A stretch of 47,523 nt of DNA from Lachnospiraceae bacterium (GCA_016290595.1 JAEEUR010000007.1:1-47523), one strand, 5' to 3'. Shown: positions 1 through 8,806, counted from the first letter of the stretch. Numbers and translations: made by a program. The notes: generated from the letters alone by a model not told the origin.

Positions 1-16
1 TCAAACTCTCTTGTTG
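1..16 (-). rRNA. 16S rRNA gene, 5' end only (runs off the window)
   Basis: Read on the minus strand, the first bases of the window end in AGAGTTTGA, the near-universal start of bacterial 16S rRNA (E. coli positions 8-16, the 27F primer site). Only about 16 bases lie inside the window; the exact mature 5' end is estimated by alignment to that anchor. The leader and an rrn-type promoter lie just upstream (positions 17-283), which supports a genuine ribosomal operon transcribed leftwards out of the window. Confidence 0.8.
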
Positions 17-254
17 AAATTGATCCAGATCAGTCATCGCTGACTTAATCCGTTTTTTACCTTTTTGGTTGTTTGGTCGCTTTTCTTGACCTCTGTAATT
101 CCTCACGCGTCTGTACGTGACGCGCCGCGGTTTCGGCCCCCTCCGGTGTGAGCCCGGAGTTAAGCCCCGCTGTTCTTTTTCAAGGAATTTTCAGGGTTGG
201 AATGCATCATTTAATTGTCAAGGTGCGCACGCCGTCTTGAGCGGCGCATTCGTT
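17..254 (-). other. rRNA operon leader region
   Basis: This gene-free stretch lies between the rrn promoter and the 16S start and would be transcribed as the pre-16S leader. It contains small hairpins, for example GTCA-GCGA-TGAC (plus 33-44) and a CGCGTC/GACGCG stem near 105-122. A second TTGACA (minus strand, plus 216-221) has no convincing -10 at 16-18 bp. I could not recognise a clear boxA antitermination element. No protein gene is supported here. Confidence 0.6.
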
Positions 255-283
255 AATCTACCACAGCCGCTTTTACTTGTCAA
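255..283 (-). promoter_or_regulatory. rRNA operon promoter
   Basis: The minus strand shows TTGACA (278-283), a 17-bp spacer and TAGATT (255-260), a consensus -35 with a good -10, pointing at the 16S gene. An A/T-rich stretch at 284-320 lies immediately upstream and could act as an UP element, as is usual for rrn promoters. Confidence 0.7.
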
Positions 284-329
284 CAGTTTTTTTACTTTTT
301 TTTGAATTTTTTTTGCTTTTGCTCCCGCA

Positions 330-358
330 TTGACTTTTCGCGGCGCAATCGGTAATAT
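330..358 (+). promoter_or_regulatory. Promoter of the S9 peptidase-TIR unit
   Basis: TTGACT (330-335), a 17-bp spacer and TAATAT (353-358) give transcription starting near 365 and a leader of about 60 nt. It is divergent from the rrn promoter, whose -35 lies 47 bp away, so both share one A/T-rich intergenic block. Confidence 0.65.
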
Positions 359-427
359 ATCAGATAAGAACTCCTCTGTAAAGCCCCGGTCCGGACCGTT
401 TCCGGGCCGCATTCCGGGAGGTCGATC

Positions 428-2596
428 ATGCTGCCCCGTGACCCCGATATGCTTGTCAGCTATCTAAATACCAAGCTGCGCGACGAATACGCTTCGCTGC
501 CCCGCCTTTTCGACGATCTGGACGAGGATCCCGAAGAGATCCTGCGGACGGTATCCGACGCCGGATATGCCTACGATTCTGAAAAGAACCAGTTCCGGCC
601 GGCTGCCGTGAAAAAGAGCGCCTCGCAGAAGCCCGTCGCCGTCGACGATTTCTGCCGTCTGAAATTCCTTTCCCAGGTCCGCTTTTCTCCGAAAGGGAGC
701 AGCGCCTGCTTCGTCGTGAGCGAGATCGACCGCAGGAAGGACGAATACCGTTCCTTCCTCTATCTGCTGCGCGGCGGCAAGGCGGAAAAGCTGACCGCCT
801 TCGGGAAGGAAAGCAGCTTCATCTATCTGGATGAGGATACGCTCCTCTTCCCCGGAAAGCGGGAGGAAGCGGCAGACAAAGAACTGCCGGACGTCAGCAG
901 CCGCTTTTACAAACTGTCTCTGAAGGGCGGCGAGGCGCAGCTGTTCCTGACGCTGCCCATTCCGGCCTTCCGCCCCACTCCGCTGCCGAACGGCGATCTT
1001 CTGCTTCTGGGAGATACCTTCCCGGGCTTTGAAGACCTGTATGAAGGGAAACCGAAGCGGCTGGCCGCCTGGCAGAAATTTGCAAAGGAAAACCGGGATT
1101 ACGAGATCCTGGAGCAGGTCCCGTGGTGGTGGAACGGCCACGGCTTTACCAAAGGCGCCTATAACTCGCTCTTCCGCTACAGCGCCGCAAGCGGGAAGCT
1201 GCAGCGCCTGACGCCGCCCGGAGAGAATGTTCAGGATTATAAACTGAGTCCGGATGCGGAGAGCGTCTTTTTCCTGAGCACGCCCGTCCGGCCGCTGCTG
1301 CCGATCGCCGGTGCCGGCGAATTAAAGCAGCTTCGTCTTACGGACGGCAGCGTAAAGCTGCTGGCCAAAAGCCGGGAAGATTTTGAGCTGGCGGATTTCG
1401 CGCCGGCGGACAGCTTCCTTCTGGTCCTGGCCTCCGACGTGAAACACGGTCTGAATTCCGATCCCGATTTTTATAAACTGGATTACGAGAGCAGCGAGCT
1501 CAAGCTCTGCGCGCGCTTCGGCGAAAGCATCGGTTCCTCGGTCGGCGCCGATATCCGCTACGGCGGCGGCCGCAGCCTGATCATGCAGGGCGACGTCTGC
1601 TGGTTCATCTCCACGCGTTTTGACGGCGCCGGCCTGTATAAGCTGGAAAACGGCCGCATAGAAGCCGTAACGAACCGTCCCGGCTCCGTGGACTGCTTCG
1701 ATATCTGCGGCAAAAAGATCCTTATGACCGGGCTTTTCGATATGAAGGCGCAGGAGCTCTACGATGAAAAAGGCCGGCAGCTGACGCATTTCAATCAGGC
1801 GGCGCTCCGCGGGAAATACGTCGCGCAGCCGAAGCCTCTGAACGTTCTGAGGGACGGATACGAGGTCCACGGCTTCGTGCTGGAGCCGAAGGATTACGAT
1901 CCCGGGAAGAAATATCCGGTCATTCTGGACATCCACGGCGGCCCCAAGACCGTTTACGGGCAGGTCTTCTTCCATGAGATGCAGTACTGGGCCGGCAGGG
2001 GCTATTTCGTGATCTTCTGCAATCCCACCGGCTCCGACGGCCGCGGCGCCTTCAGCGATCTCCGCGGGAAATACGGTACGGTGGATTACGAGGACCTGAT
2101 GGCCTTTACGGACGCCGCGCTGGCAGCGTACCCGGCCATGGATAAAAAAAATCTTTTCGAGACCGGCGGTTCCTACGGCGGCTTCATGACAAACTGGATC
2201 ATCGGCCACACCGACCGCTTTAAAGCCTGCGCCAGCCAGCGTTCCATCTCCAACTGGTTCTCCATGTACGGCGTGTCCGACATCGGCGTGGGCTTTACCG
2301 AGGATCAGGCTCTTTCGAGTCCCTGGCAGGATCCCGAAAAGCTCTGGTTCCACAGCCCGCTTCAGTATGCGGACCGCGCCAAGACGCCGACGCTGTTTAT
2401 CCACTCTTTTGAGGACTACCGCTGCCCCATCGACCAGGGCTATCAGATGTACACCGCTCTCATCAAGCACGGGGTGGAGGCAAGGCTCGTCGCCTTCAGG
2501 GGCGAAAACCACGAGCTATCCCGCAGCGGCAAACCCTCGCACCGCTTAAAACGCCTGAACGAGATCACCGAATGGTTTGAAAAGCACCGGAGCTGA
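428..2596 (+). CDS. DUF4250-S9 family (prolyl oligopeptidase-type) serine peptidase fusion
   Basis: A 722-residue protein. Residues 1-57 (start MLPRDPDML, end YDSEKNQF) match the small clostridial DUF4250 family, normally a free-standing protein of about 60 residues. A Lys/Ala/Ser linker follows, then a beta-propeller segment and a C-terminal alpha/beta-hydrolase typical of S9C acylaminoacyl/prolyl oligopeptidases. The nucleophile is Ser582 in GGSYGGF, with Asp663 in FEDYRCP and His695 in GENHELS, so the catalytic triad is complete. No signal peptide is visible, so it should act in the cytosol, trimming short peptides; substrate preference cannot be read. The ATG at 428 follows GGGAGG at a normal distance and begins exactly at the DUF4250 N-terminus, so the fusion is not a start-site artefact. 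A TIR-domain gene follows after 37 bp. The peptidase assignment is sure; the role of the N-terminal domain is unknown. Confidence 0.92.
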   Translation: MLPRDPDMLVSYLNTKLRDEYASLPRLFDDLDEDPEEILRTVSDAGYAYDSEKNQFRPAAVKKSASQKPVAVDDFCRLKFLSQVRFSPKGSSACFVVSEIDRRKDEYRSFLYLLRGGKAEKLTAFGKESSFIYLDEDTLLFPGKREEAADKELPDVSSRFYKLSLKGGEAQLFLTLPIPAFRPTPLPNGDLLLLGDTFPGFEDLYEGKPKRLAAWQKFAKENRDYEILEQVPWWWNGHGFTKGAYNSLFRYSAASGKLQRLTPPGENVQDYKLSPDAESVFFLSTPVRPLLPIAGAGELKQLRLTDGSVKLLAKSREDFELADFAPADSFLLVLASDVKHGLNSDPDFYKLDYESSELKLCARFGESIGSSVGADIRYGGGRSLIMQGDVCWFISTRFDGAGLYKLENGRIEAVTNRPGSVDCFDICGKKILMTGLFDMKAQELYDEKGRQLTHFNQAALRGKYVAQPKPLNVLRDGYEVHGFVLEPKDYDPGKKYPVILDIHGGPKTVYGQVFFHEMQYWAGRGYFVIFCNPTGSDGRGAFSDLRGKYGTVDYEDLMAFTDAALAAYPAMDKKNLFETGGSYGGFMTNWIIGHTDRFKACASQRSISNWFSMYGVSDIGVGFTEDQALSSPWQDPEKLWFHSPLQYADRAKTPTLFIHSFEDYRCPIDQGYQMYTALIKHGVEARLVAFRGENHELSRSGKPSHRLKRLNEITEWFEKHRS

Positions 2597-2633
2597 GCGC
2601 TCCGCGTATTTCCCTTCAAGAAAGGAGGCCCCA

Positions 2634-5453
2634 ATGTCCGCGCCTGTTTACGATGCCTTTATCAGCTACCGGCACCTGACGCTGGATAAGGCGGTAGCCA
2701 AAAAGCTTCACACGCTGCTGGAGACCTATAAGATCCCCGGCAGCGTTCAGAAAACGTCCGGCAAAAAGAAAATGGGCAAGATCTTCCGCGACGAGGAGGA
2801 GCTGCCTCTGGCGACTTCCTTAAACGACAACATCGAGGAAGCCCTGCGCAATTCCGAATGGCTGATCGTGATCTGCACGCCGGCCCTGCTCGAGTCCCGC
2901 TGGTGCATGCGGGAGATCGACTATTTCATCTCGCTGGGCCGCAGGGATCACATCCTTCTGGTGCTGGCGGACGGGACCGCGGAACTGAGTTTCCCGAAGC
3001 AGCTCCGCTTCCGGGAGGAAAACGGCGTGCTCATCGAAAGCGAGCCGCTGGCCGCCAATATCGTCGGAGAAAGCGTGCAGGACAGCCTAAAGAAGCTGAA
3101 ATCCGAAAAGCTGCGCATCCTGGCTCCGATGCTGGGCGTCGGCTACGATGATCTGAGGCGCCGCGCCCGTCAGAGAAAGATGAAGATCGCCGCGGGGATC
3201 GCGGCCGCCGTTCTGGTGGCCGGTGCGGGGACCGCCTTCTATCTGATCCGCAACGCGCAGAAGCAGGAACAGCTGCGGCGCGAGGCGGAGGAACAGCAGC
3301 GCATCGCGGCCGAGCAGGCGAGCATTGCCGAGGAAGAGCGCCGCATCGCCGCCGAACAGCAGGCGCTGGCGGAGCAGCAGAGCCGGGAAGCGGCCGAACA
3401 GGCCCGCATCGCGGAGGAAGAACGGCTGCGGGCCGAGGAGGAACGGCTGCGGGCGGAGGAGGAAAAGCGGAAGGCCGAAGAAAAGAAGCTGGCGGCCGCC
3501 TCCAGCAGCATCGGAGAGCTTCTTGAGAAAGCAGGCGCGGCGCTGGACAACGAAGGGCATATCGCAGCCGCAAGAGCGCTCTCCGACGCGCTTGAGATCA
3601 GCCGGGAGCACGGTGATATCCGGCATGACGAGATCATCGCGCTCATGCGCCGCACGATGTATATCGAGCCTTATTCGGTCCTCTCCGTCTTTGAGAATCA
3701 GAACATCCGGCTGCTGTACCCCACGCCCTCTCCCGACGGGACGAAGGCCGTCGGCATCGTCAACAGCAACTCCGTGGCGCTGATCGACTTTTCGACCAAC
3801 GAAGTCAGCTATCAGGTCTCGGTCGGCAACGGCATGGTGCTGGATCCGGTCTTTTCCCCGGACGGCTCCCGCTTTGCCGCCACCTGTGAGGACGGCACCT
3901 GCGTCTGCATCTGGAACACGGCCGACGGATCGCTGGCCTTTTCCTATAAGACGGACAGCGGCAGGGCGTACGCCATCGAAAACGCCGTGTTCTGGAAGGA
4001 TTCCGACACGCTGCTGGTGCAGGACTGGGACCACTTCTATCTGATCTCCACCGACGGCGGCAAAAAGCTGCTCTACACGCTCGGCGACCAGATGGACGGC
4101 TACGATCCGGACTTCAATATCCTCACCTGGCTGATGGGCCGTCCCTTAAACGAGCTGATAACCAACGTGAATCCCGACGTCATCGGCGTCCAGATGCTGG
4201 TCAGCGAAGACTTCTCCAAGATCCTGCTCTCCGGCCTGGCCGGCGGCACCGGGACCATCATCCTGGACGGAGAAGGAAAGCGGATCTGCCTGCTGGACGG
4301 CATGCCCGGCTGTTTTTCGGAGAAATACAGTCTTTCTCCGGATGGAAAGACCGCTTCCTGCATCTCCTATTTCGGCTTCTTTGCCGGCTGGGACACGGAT
4401 ACCGGCGAACTGATCTACATCAACCTGCCGGATGAGAGCGACAGACCCGGCATAAGCTTCAGCAACATGGCCTATACCGCGGATTCCTCGGAAGTCTCCT
4501 TTATCATCAATGATAAGCTCTACGTCGCGGATGCCCGGACGGCGGAGATCCGCTTCCGGGGCGAATTCGACGCGAACAATTACGTGCCGGAACTGTGCTA
4601 CGTCGACTATGCGCCGTATCTTCTGGTGACGAATCAGGATTTCTTCATCATCAACACGGAAACGGCCGGGCTCATCCTGCACGTACAGACGGATTCGGCG
4701 GCGCCCTTCAACAGCGCGGTCTCCGTGGGAGATCTCCTCTTCGTCACGAAAAACGACGGCTCCTCCTATCTGCTCAGCACGCCGATGCTCGCCTCCGTAA
4801 CGCCGGTGATCGGTCTGGACGTCCCGATGACGAAGACCTACGATCCTTCCGACTTCAGCGGGATCAATCTCTTTCTGCAGAGCGAGCACAAGCTCTCCGA
4901 CGGCTTCCTGAAATCTCACGAAGGGCTTGACGTCAGCAGCCAGATGTTCACGTCCCGGGAAAAGGACCGCGTCGCCCTGGCCTATGCCGACGGCGTGATC
5001 GAACTGTTTGATGCGGCGGGAGACGGAAAGCCCTCCGATATGATCGCGCACCTGACCAGCCGCATCACGGCGCTGGGAATGGCCGGCAACAGACTGGCGG
5101 CCGCGGATGCCGGCAACCGTTTCCTGATCTACGATCTGGAGAAAAAAGAGGTCGTGAAGATCCTGAACCTCCTGAACAACGGCTACAGCTATCAGAGCTT
5201 CCGTTTCGACGAAGAAGCGCAGACCCTGATGGCGCTGCGCACGGATGGGATGTATATCGACGTGTATTCCCTCGAGGACGCCGAGCTGCTCTTCGTTCTG
5301 ACCAGTTCGGGCGGTTTTCTGGATTACGGCTTCTCCGAAGACGGAAGTCTGGCGGTGGCTTACATAGAGGGCGGCGGGATGACCGCAGAGCTCTGGAAGG
5401 ACGAGGAGGCGCTGCTTACGCAGCTGAGCCGTCTTCTGCCGAAAGAACCGTAG
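2634..5453 (+). CDS. TIR domain-transmembrane-coiled coil-beta-propeller protein
   Basis: The start is taken as ATG 2634, directly after AAAGGAGG, not an in-frame ATG 57 bases earlier inside the preceding gene; this gives 939 residues. Residues 1-115 are a TIR domain: YDAFISYRH, then FRDEEEL, then SRWCMRE, whose Glu94 lies where NADase TIR domains (for example SARM1 Glu642) have the catalytic Glu. One transmembrane helix lies at about 184-206. A long charged coiled coil rich in EEQQRIAAE-type repeats spans about 207-305. The remaining ~600 residues carry WD40/propeller-like blades (FSPDGSRFA, LSPDGKTA). The TIR domain would be cytosolic and the coiled coil and propeller outside, if inside-positive topology holds. 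The gene shares the upstream promoter with the peptidase and ends at a strong terminator. The family occurs in clostridia; ligand and NAD cleavage are unproven. Confidence 0.85.
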   Translation: MSAPVYDAFISYRHLTLDKAVAKKLHTLLETYKIPGSVQKTSGKKKMGKIFRDEEELPLATSLNDNIEEALRNSEWLIVICTPALLESRWCMREIDYFISLGRRDHILLVLADGTAELSFPKQLRFREENGVLIESEPLAANIVGESVQDSLKKLKSEKLRILAPMLGVGYDDLRRRARQRKMKIAAGIAAAVLVAGAGTAFYLIRNAQKQEQLRREAEEQQRIAAEQASIAEEERRIAAEQQALAEQQSREAAEQARIAEEERLRAEEERLRAEEEKRKAEEKKLAAASSSIGELLEKAGAALDNEGHIAAARALSDALEISREHGDIRHDEIIALMRRTMYIEPYSVLSVFENQNIRLLYPTPSPDGTKAVGIVNSNSVALIDFSTNEVSYQVSVGNGMVLDPVFSPDGSRFAATCEDGTCVCIWNTADGSLAFSYKTDSGRAYAIENAVFWKDSDTLLVQDWDHFYLISTDGGKKLLYTLGDQMDGYDPDFNILTWLMGRPLNELITNVNPDVIGVQMLVSEDFSKILLSGLAGGTGTIILDGEGKRICLLDGMPGCFSEKYSLSPDGKTASCISYFGFFAGWDTDTGELIYINLPDESDRPGISFSNMAYTADSSEVSFIINDKLYVADARTAEIRFRGEFDANNYVPELCYVDYAPYLLVTNQDFFIINTETAGLILHVQTDSAAPFNSAVSVGDLLFVTKNDGSSYLLSTPMLASVTPVIGLDVPMTKTYDPSDFSGINLFLQSEHKLSDGFLKSHEGLDVSSQMFTSREKDRVALAYADGVIELFDAAGDGKPSDMIAHLTSRITALGMAGNRLAAADAGNRFLIYDLEKKEVVKILNLLNNGYSYQSFRFDEEAQTLMALRTDGMYIDVYSLEDAELLFVLTSSGGFLDYGFSEDGSLAVAYIEGGGMTAELWKDEEALLTQLSRLLPKEP

Positions 5454-5476
5454 GCTACAAAGTATTTGTCAGCACG

Positions 5477-5510
5477 AAAAAGGGCGGCCCGCAAAGGCCG
5501 CCCTTCTCTT
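5477..5510. terminator. Bidirectional intrinsic terminator
   Basis: GGGCGGCC (5482-5489) pairs with GGCCGCCC (5496-5503). A T-rich tail follows on the plus strand and TTTTT follows on the minus strand. It separates the convergent TIR gene and the peptide-transporter operon and can stop both. Confidence 0.85.
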
Positions 5511-5534
5511 ATGCTGTTGATCGTATACGGGATC

Positions 5535-5912
5535 CTACAGCGCCAGCCGGAGCAGAAGTCCCGCCGCCAGGATCAGGAATCCGACGGTGATGAAAGGCAT
5601 AAAGACCAGTTCTCCCTGGGCCCTCTTCTCCCGCTGCTTCTCGTTGTACTCGACCAGATCCCTGTACTGCCCGTACTTTGTGATGTATTTCCAGCCGTAG
5701 CCGAAGGTATCGAAGGCCCCCAGATACGCCACCAGCTGCAGCAGGCCGATCAGAAGAACGACCGCGCCGGCCGTAGTCAGCGCCTCCACGTAACAGAGCA
5801 GGCGGTCAAAGCCCTTCTGATACAGGATCCAAAGGACAAGGGCTGCCGCAAGCAGCAGCCCCGTCAGATAACGCTTCCACGAATGGAAGAAAAAGCGCCG
5901 GAAGAAACTCAT
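5535..5912 (-). CDS. Small membrane protein, DUF3899-like
   Basis: A 125-residue protein with a basic N-terminus and about three hydrophobic segments (roughly 15-32, 43-65 and 102-123). Between the second and third is a soluble loop with GAFDTFGYGWKYI and VEYNEKQREKR, a pattern I associate with the DUF3899 family of Firmicutes membrane proteins. Its start lies one base after the stop of the ATPase gene (TGACATG), so it is translationally coupled and is the last gene of the transporter operon. No function is known. It might be an accessory of the transporter or only a co-transcribed gene. Confidence 0.7.
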   Translation of the reverse strand: MSFFRRFFFHSWKRYLTGLLLAAALVLWILYQKGFDRLLCYVEALTTAGAVVLLIGLLQLVAYLGAFDTFGYGWKYITKYGQYRDLVEYNEKQREKRAQGELVFMPFITVGFLILAAGLLLRLAL

Positions 5913-5913
5913 G

Positions 5914-7314
5914 TCAATCCTTTAATTCCTTCAGATACTGCTGGAACTCCGCCTCGTTGCAGTACACGAAGTGATCCTTTTTCAGCTCGCGCAGAGACGG
6001 TTCGTCTCCGTGTCCGTAGTCATGCGCTTCAGCCGGATTGTACGTGATCCTCTTTCTCCTGCGTTCGGAACGGGGATCCGGCTTCGGGATCGCCGACAGA
6101 AGCGAGCGCGTGTAAGGATGCATCGGGTTCTTGAAGAGCTCGTCGCTGGGAGCCTTTTCCACCACCTTGCCGAAGTACATGACCACGATGGAATCGCAGA
6201 AGTACTTGACCACGGAAAGGTCGTGCGCAATGAAGATGATGGAGAGGTTCAGGTTATTCTTCAGGTCGTTCAGCAGGTTGATGATCTGGGCGCGGATGGA
6301 AACGTCCAGCGCGGAGATCGGCTCGTCGCAGATCAGAAGCTTCGGGTTCATGATCAGGGCACGGGCGATGCCGATACGCTGGCGCTGGCCGCCGGAGAAC
6401 TCGTGCGGATAGCGGGAGGCGTGCTCTTCGACCAGGCCGACCGTCTCCAGCATCTCGACCACCTTCTTGTGGTTTTCCGCCTTGTTCCTGAAGCCCTGGA
6501 TCTGCAGACCTTCCTGAATGATATCCTCGACCGTCATACGGGGGTCCAGGGAATCGATAGGATCCTGGAAGATCATCTGGATCTCGTTTAAGAGCTTGCG
6601 GCTCACGTGGCCGTTGTCAAACTTGATCTGTCTGATCTTGGCCGTCTGCGTGGGCTTCACCAGGCTGAGCCGTTCCTGAAGCTGACGGATTTGTTCATCC
6701 GCAGCCGCATTGATCTCCTGCGACTTTTCCGCAAAGTCCGGTCTGGCGCTGTCAAGCGCCGCGATATCGTCCTGCGCCTGCTTGCGGATGGACTCGATCT
6801 TCTCCTTCACGTGGACGGGCGCCCACTTGATCTCCTTCTTGTTCCAGCGGTCGCCGGCGCTGATGCGCACGCCGCGGTAGTAGATGGCGCCGGAGGTGAT
6901 GTTGTACAGCCGCATGATGCAGCGGCCCGTGGTGGTCTTGCCGCAGCCGGATTCTCCCACGATGCCCAGGCATTCGCCTTCCTTTAAGTCAAAGGAGACG
7001 TTGGAAACGGCCTTTAATTTCTGGCGCTTCGGACCCTTGCCGAAGAAGAAGAACTGCTTTAAGTGCCGGACGGAAAGCAGGATCTTCTGCTCCCTGAGTT
7101 CCGGTTTCTGCTTCACCTGAGAATTCAGCTTGTAATAGTGGTTGAACGCTTCCTGACTGGCGGCAACGTCTTCGAGTTCGGAAAGGCTCGAAATATCTTC
7201 GTGATCATCCTTCAGGAAGAACTGCTGATCCGCTTCCTTCGCTTCCTGCATTACCGGGAGCTCTTCGTTCATATCTTCGGAGATTTTTTCTAATAAATCA
7301 GTCTGCGGGTTCAT
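5914..7314 (-). CDS. Oligopeptide ABC transporter ATPase (OppF-type) with N-terminal extension and insertion
   Basis: A 466-residue ATPase of the Opp/Dpp family that would energise peptide import from the cytosolic face. Walker A is GESGCGKTT (about 120-128), the Q-loop FQDP (about 249-252), the signature FSGGQ and Walker B LLICDEPISALD; the C-terminal PMHPYTRSLL segment is typical of OppF. Two parts are unusual: an acidic N-terminal extension of about 75 residues, and about 90 charged residues (151-240) inserted between Walker A and the Q-loop, mostly predicted helix. Typical OppF is about 310-330 residues. The ATG has GGAGG eight bases upstream and overlaps the end of the OppD-type gene by 17 bases, so the pair is translationally coupled. 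The motifs needed for ATP hydrolysis are intact, so the insertion is probably tolerated or functional and not decay. Confidence 0.9.
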   Translation of the reverse strand: MNPQTDLLEKISEDMNEELPVMQEAKEADQQFFLKDDHEDISSLSELEDVAASQEAFNHYYKLNSQVKQKPELREQKILLSVRHLKQFFFFGKGPKRQKLKAVSNVSFDLKEGECLGIVGESGCGKTTTGRCIMRLYNITSGAIYYRGVRISAGDRWNKKEIKWAPVHVKEKIESIRKQAQDDIAALDSARPDFAEKSQEINAAADEQIRQLQERLSLVKPTQTAKIRQIKFDNGHVSRKLLNEIQMIFQDPIDSLDPRMTVEDIIQEGLQIQGFRNKAENHKKVVEMLETVGLVEEHASRYPHEFSGGQRQRIGIARALIMNPKLLICDEPISALDVSIRAQIINLLNDLKNNLNLSIIFIAHDLSVVKYFCDSIVVMYFGKVVEKAPSDELFKNPMHPYTRSLLSAIPKPDPRSERRRKRITYNPAEAHDYGHGDEPSLRELKKDHFVYCNEAEFQQYLKELKD

Positions 7315-8806
7315 GTTTTGCGTCCTCCTCCAAAGAAATACGAATACGTTCGCTCACGATCTTCGGCATTTCCACCTTCGGCGCCTTGGGATCCAGCAGC
7401 CAGGTGGCGGCATAGTGCGTGTCGCTGATCTTGTAGTAGTCAGGCTGTTCGCGGAAGTCGATGTTCATGGCGTACTTGCTGCGCGCCGCGAAAGCGTCGC
7501 CCTTCGGCGGGTAGATCATGTTGGGCGGCGTGCCGGGGATGGCTTCCAGCTTTTCCTTGGAATCCACGTCCGGGATACTGGACAGAAGCGCCCAGGTATA
7601 CGGATGCTTCGGATCGTAGAAGATCTCGTCCGCCGTGCCGTATTCCACGATCTTGCCGGCATACATGACGGCCACGCGGTCGGCCATGTTGGCCACCACG
7701 CCCAGGTCGTGCGTAATGAAAATGCAGGACAGCTTTCTTTCTTCCTTGATCCGGTTGATCAGTTCCAGGATCTGGGCCTGAATGGTCACGTCCAGAGCGG
7801 TCGTCGGCTCGTCGCAGATCAGGATCTCCGGGGAAGCCGTCAGCGCGATCGCGATAACGATACGCTGCCGCATGCCGCCGGAAAACTCGAAGGGATACTG
7901 ATTGTAACGCTTTTCCGGTTCGGGAATGCCGACCTCGCGCATGATCTCCAGCGCGCGGCGCTTGGCTTCTTCCTTGGTAATGGTCAGCTTATTGGTGAAG
8001 GCTTCCTTCTCGGCGGCGATCTCTTCCTTGATCTGCTTCTTCTCCTCTTCGCCGGAGGCGGCGGAGAGCTTCTGCTTTAAGGCCGCGAGCGCTTCCTTGT
8101 GCTCCGCGGTCACCTGCGCCTTGTATTCCTTGACCTGCTGCTTGGCCTTCTTTTCCGTGGCCTCCAGCACCTTTTTCAGTTCGCTTGCTTCGCCCTGATA
8201 CTCGGCTTTGGTCTTTTTGGTGAAGTCCTTGAACTCCGCCTTCTTCTGCTTTAAGAGCGCCCGGTCCGCGGCTTTGTCGGCCGGATTCTCATAATCCTTG
8301 GTCCGGATCTCGGTCTCCAGCTGTTCGAGCTTTTTCTTCTCGGTGTCGATCGCGATATTCATGCGGGCCAGCGTGTTTTTATAGCGGATCATGTCCTCGC
8401 TGATAAGGTCGTTGTACATCAGCTTCAGCTTATCCGAGTTGATAAGGGTGGCTTCCGTGATCTGCCGGCCGATCTTGACGATCGGGTTTAAGGAAGACAG
8501 CGGGTCCTGGAAGATCATGCCGATCTTGTGGCCGCGGATCTTGTAGAACTCCTCTTCCGCTACTTCCAGCAGGTTTTCGCCGCGGTAAATGATGTTGCCG
8601 CCGGCGATGATGGCGTTGTTCGCCAGGATACCCATGATGGCTTTGGAGGTCACGGACTTGCCGGAACCGGATTCGCCCACGATGCAAAGCGTTTCGCCCT
8701 GATACAGATCAAAGGATACGTCACGGACCGCCTTCAGGATACCGTTGTCGGTTTTAAAGTTGACAACCAGATGGTTGACAGATAAGACCTTTTCTTTTCC
8801 TGCCAT
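7298..8806 (-). CDS. Oligopeptide ABC transporter ATPase (OppD-type) with coiled-coil insertion
   Basis: A 502-residue partner ATPase. Walker A is GESGSGKS (about 44-51), the Q-loop FQDPLSSLNP (about 99), the signature FSGGMRQR (about 308) and Walker B ILICDEPTTALD. Between the Q-loop and the signature, residues about 123-278 are a Lys/Glu-rich segment with heptad character, an insertion of about 155 residues in the helical subdomain. Ordinary OppD proteins go from Q-loop to signature in about 60-70 residues. The C-terminal motif PYTWALLSSIPD and the segment IPGTPPNMIYPP are standard for the family. It lies two bases after the OppC-type gene. The insertion site differs from that in the OppF-type partner, so the two insertions are independent additions to the same complex. 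Confidence 0.9.
   Translation of the reverse strand: MAGKEKVLSVNHLVVNFKTDNGILKAVRDVSFDLYQGETLCIVGESGSGKSVTSKAIMGILANNAIIAGGNIIYRGENLLEVAEEEFYKIRGHKIGMIFQDPLSSLNPIVKIGRQITEATLINSDKLKLMYNDLISEDMIRYKNTLARMNIAIDTEKKKLEQLETEIRTKDYENPADKAADRALLKQKKAEFKDFTKKTKAEYQGEASELKKVLEATEKKAKQQVKEYKAQVTAEHKEALAALKQKLSAASGEEEKKQIKEEIAAEKEAFTNKLTITKEEAKRRALEIMREVGIPEPEKRYNQYPFEFSGGMRQRIVIAIALTASPEILICDEPTTALDVTIQAQILELINRIKEERKLSCIFITHDLGVVANMADRVAVMYAGKIVEYGTADEIFYDPKHPYTWALLSSIPDVDSKEKLEAIPGTPPNMIYPPKGDAFAARSKYAMNIDFREQPDYYKISDTHYAATWLLDPKAPKVEMPKIVSERIRISLEEDAKHEPAD

Noticed and set aside
193..221. A second rRNA promoter with TTGACA at 216-221
   Set aside because: The -35 is perfect on the minus strand but the sequence at 16-18 bp (around AACCCT) is not a usable -10.
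1322..2512. A 396-codon open frame on the minus strand
   Set aside because: Antisense to the S9 peptidase, no recognisable motif, rich in Ala/Val/Arg as expected for a shadow frame.
2634..5453. Thoeris, CBASS or other known TIR defence operon
   Set aside because: No ThsA, cyclase or other effector gene is next to the TIR gene, and the membrane-propeller architecture differs.
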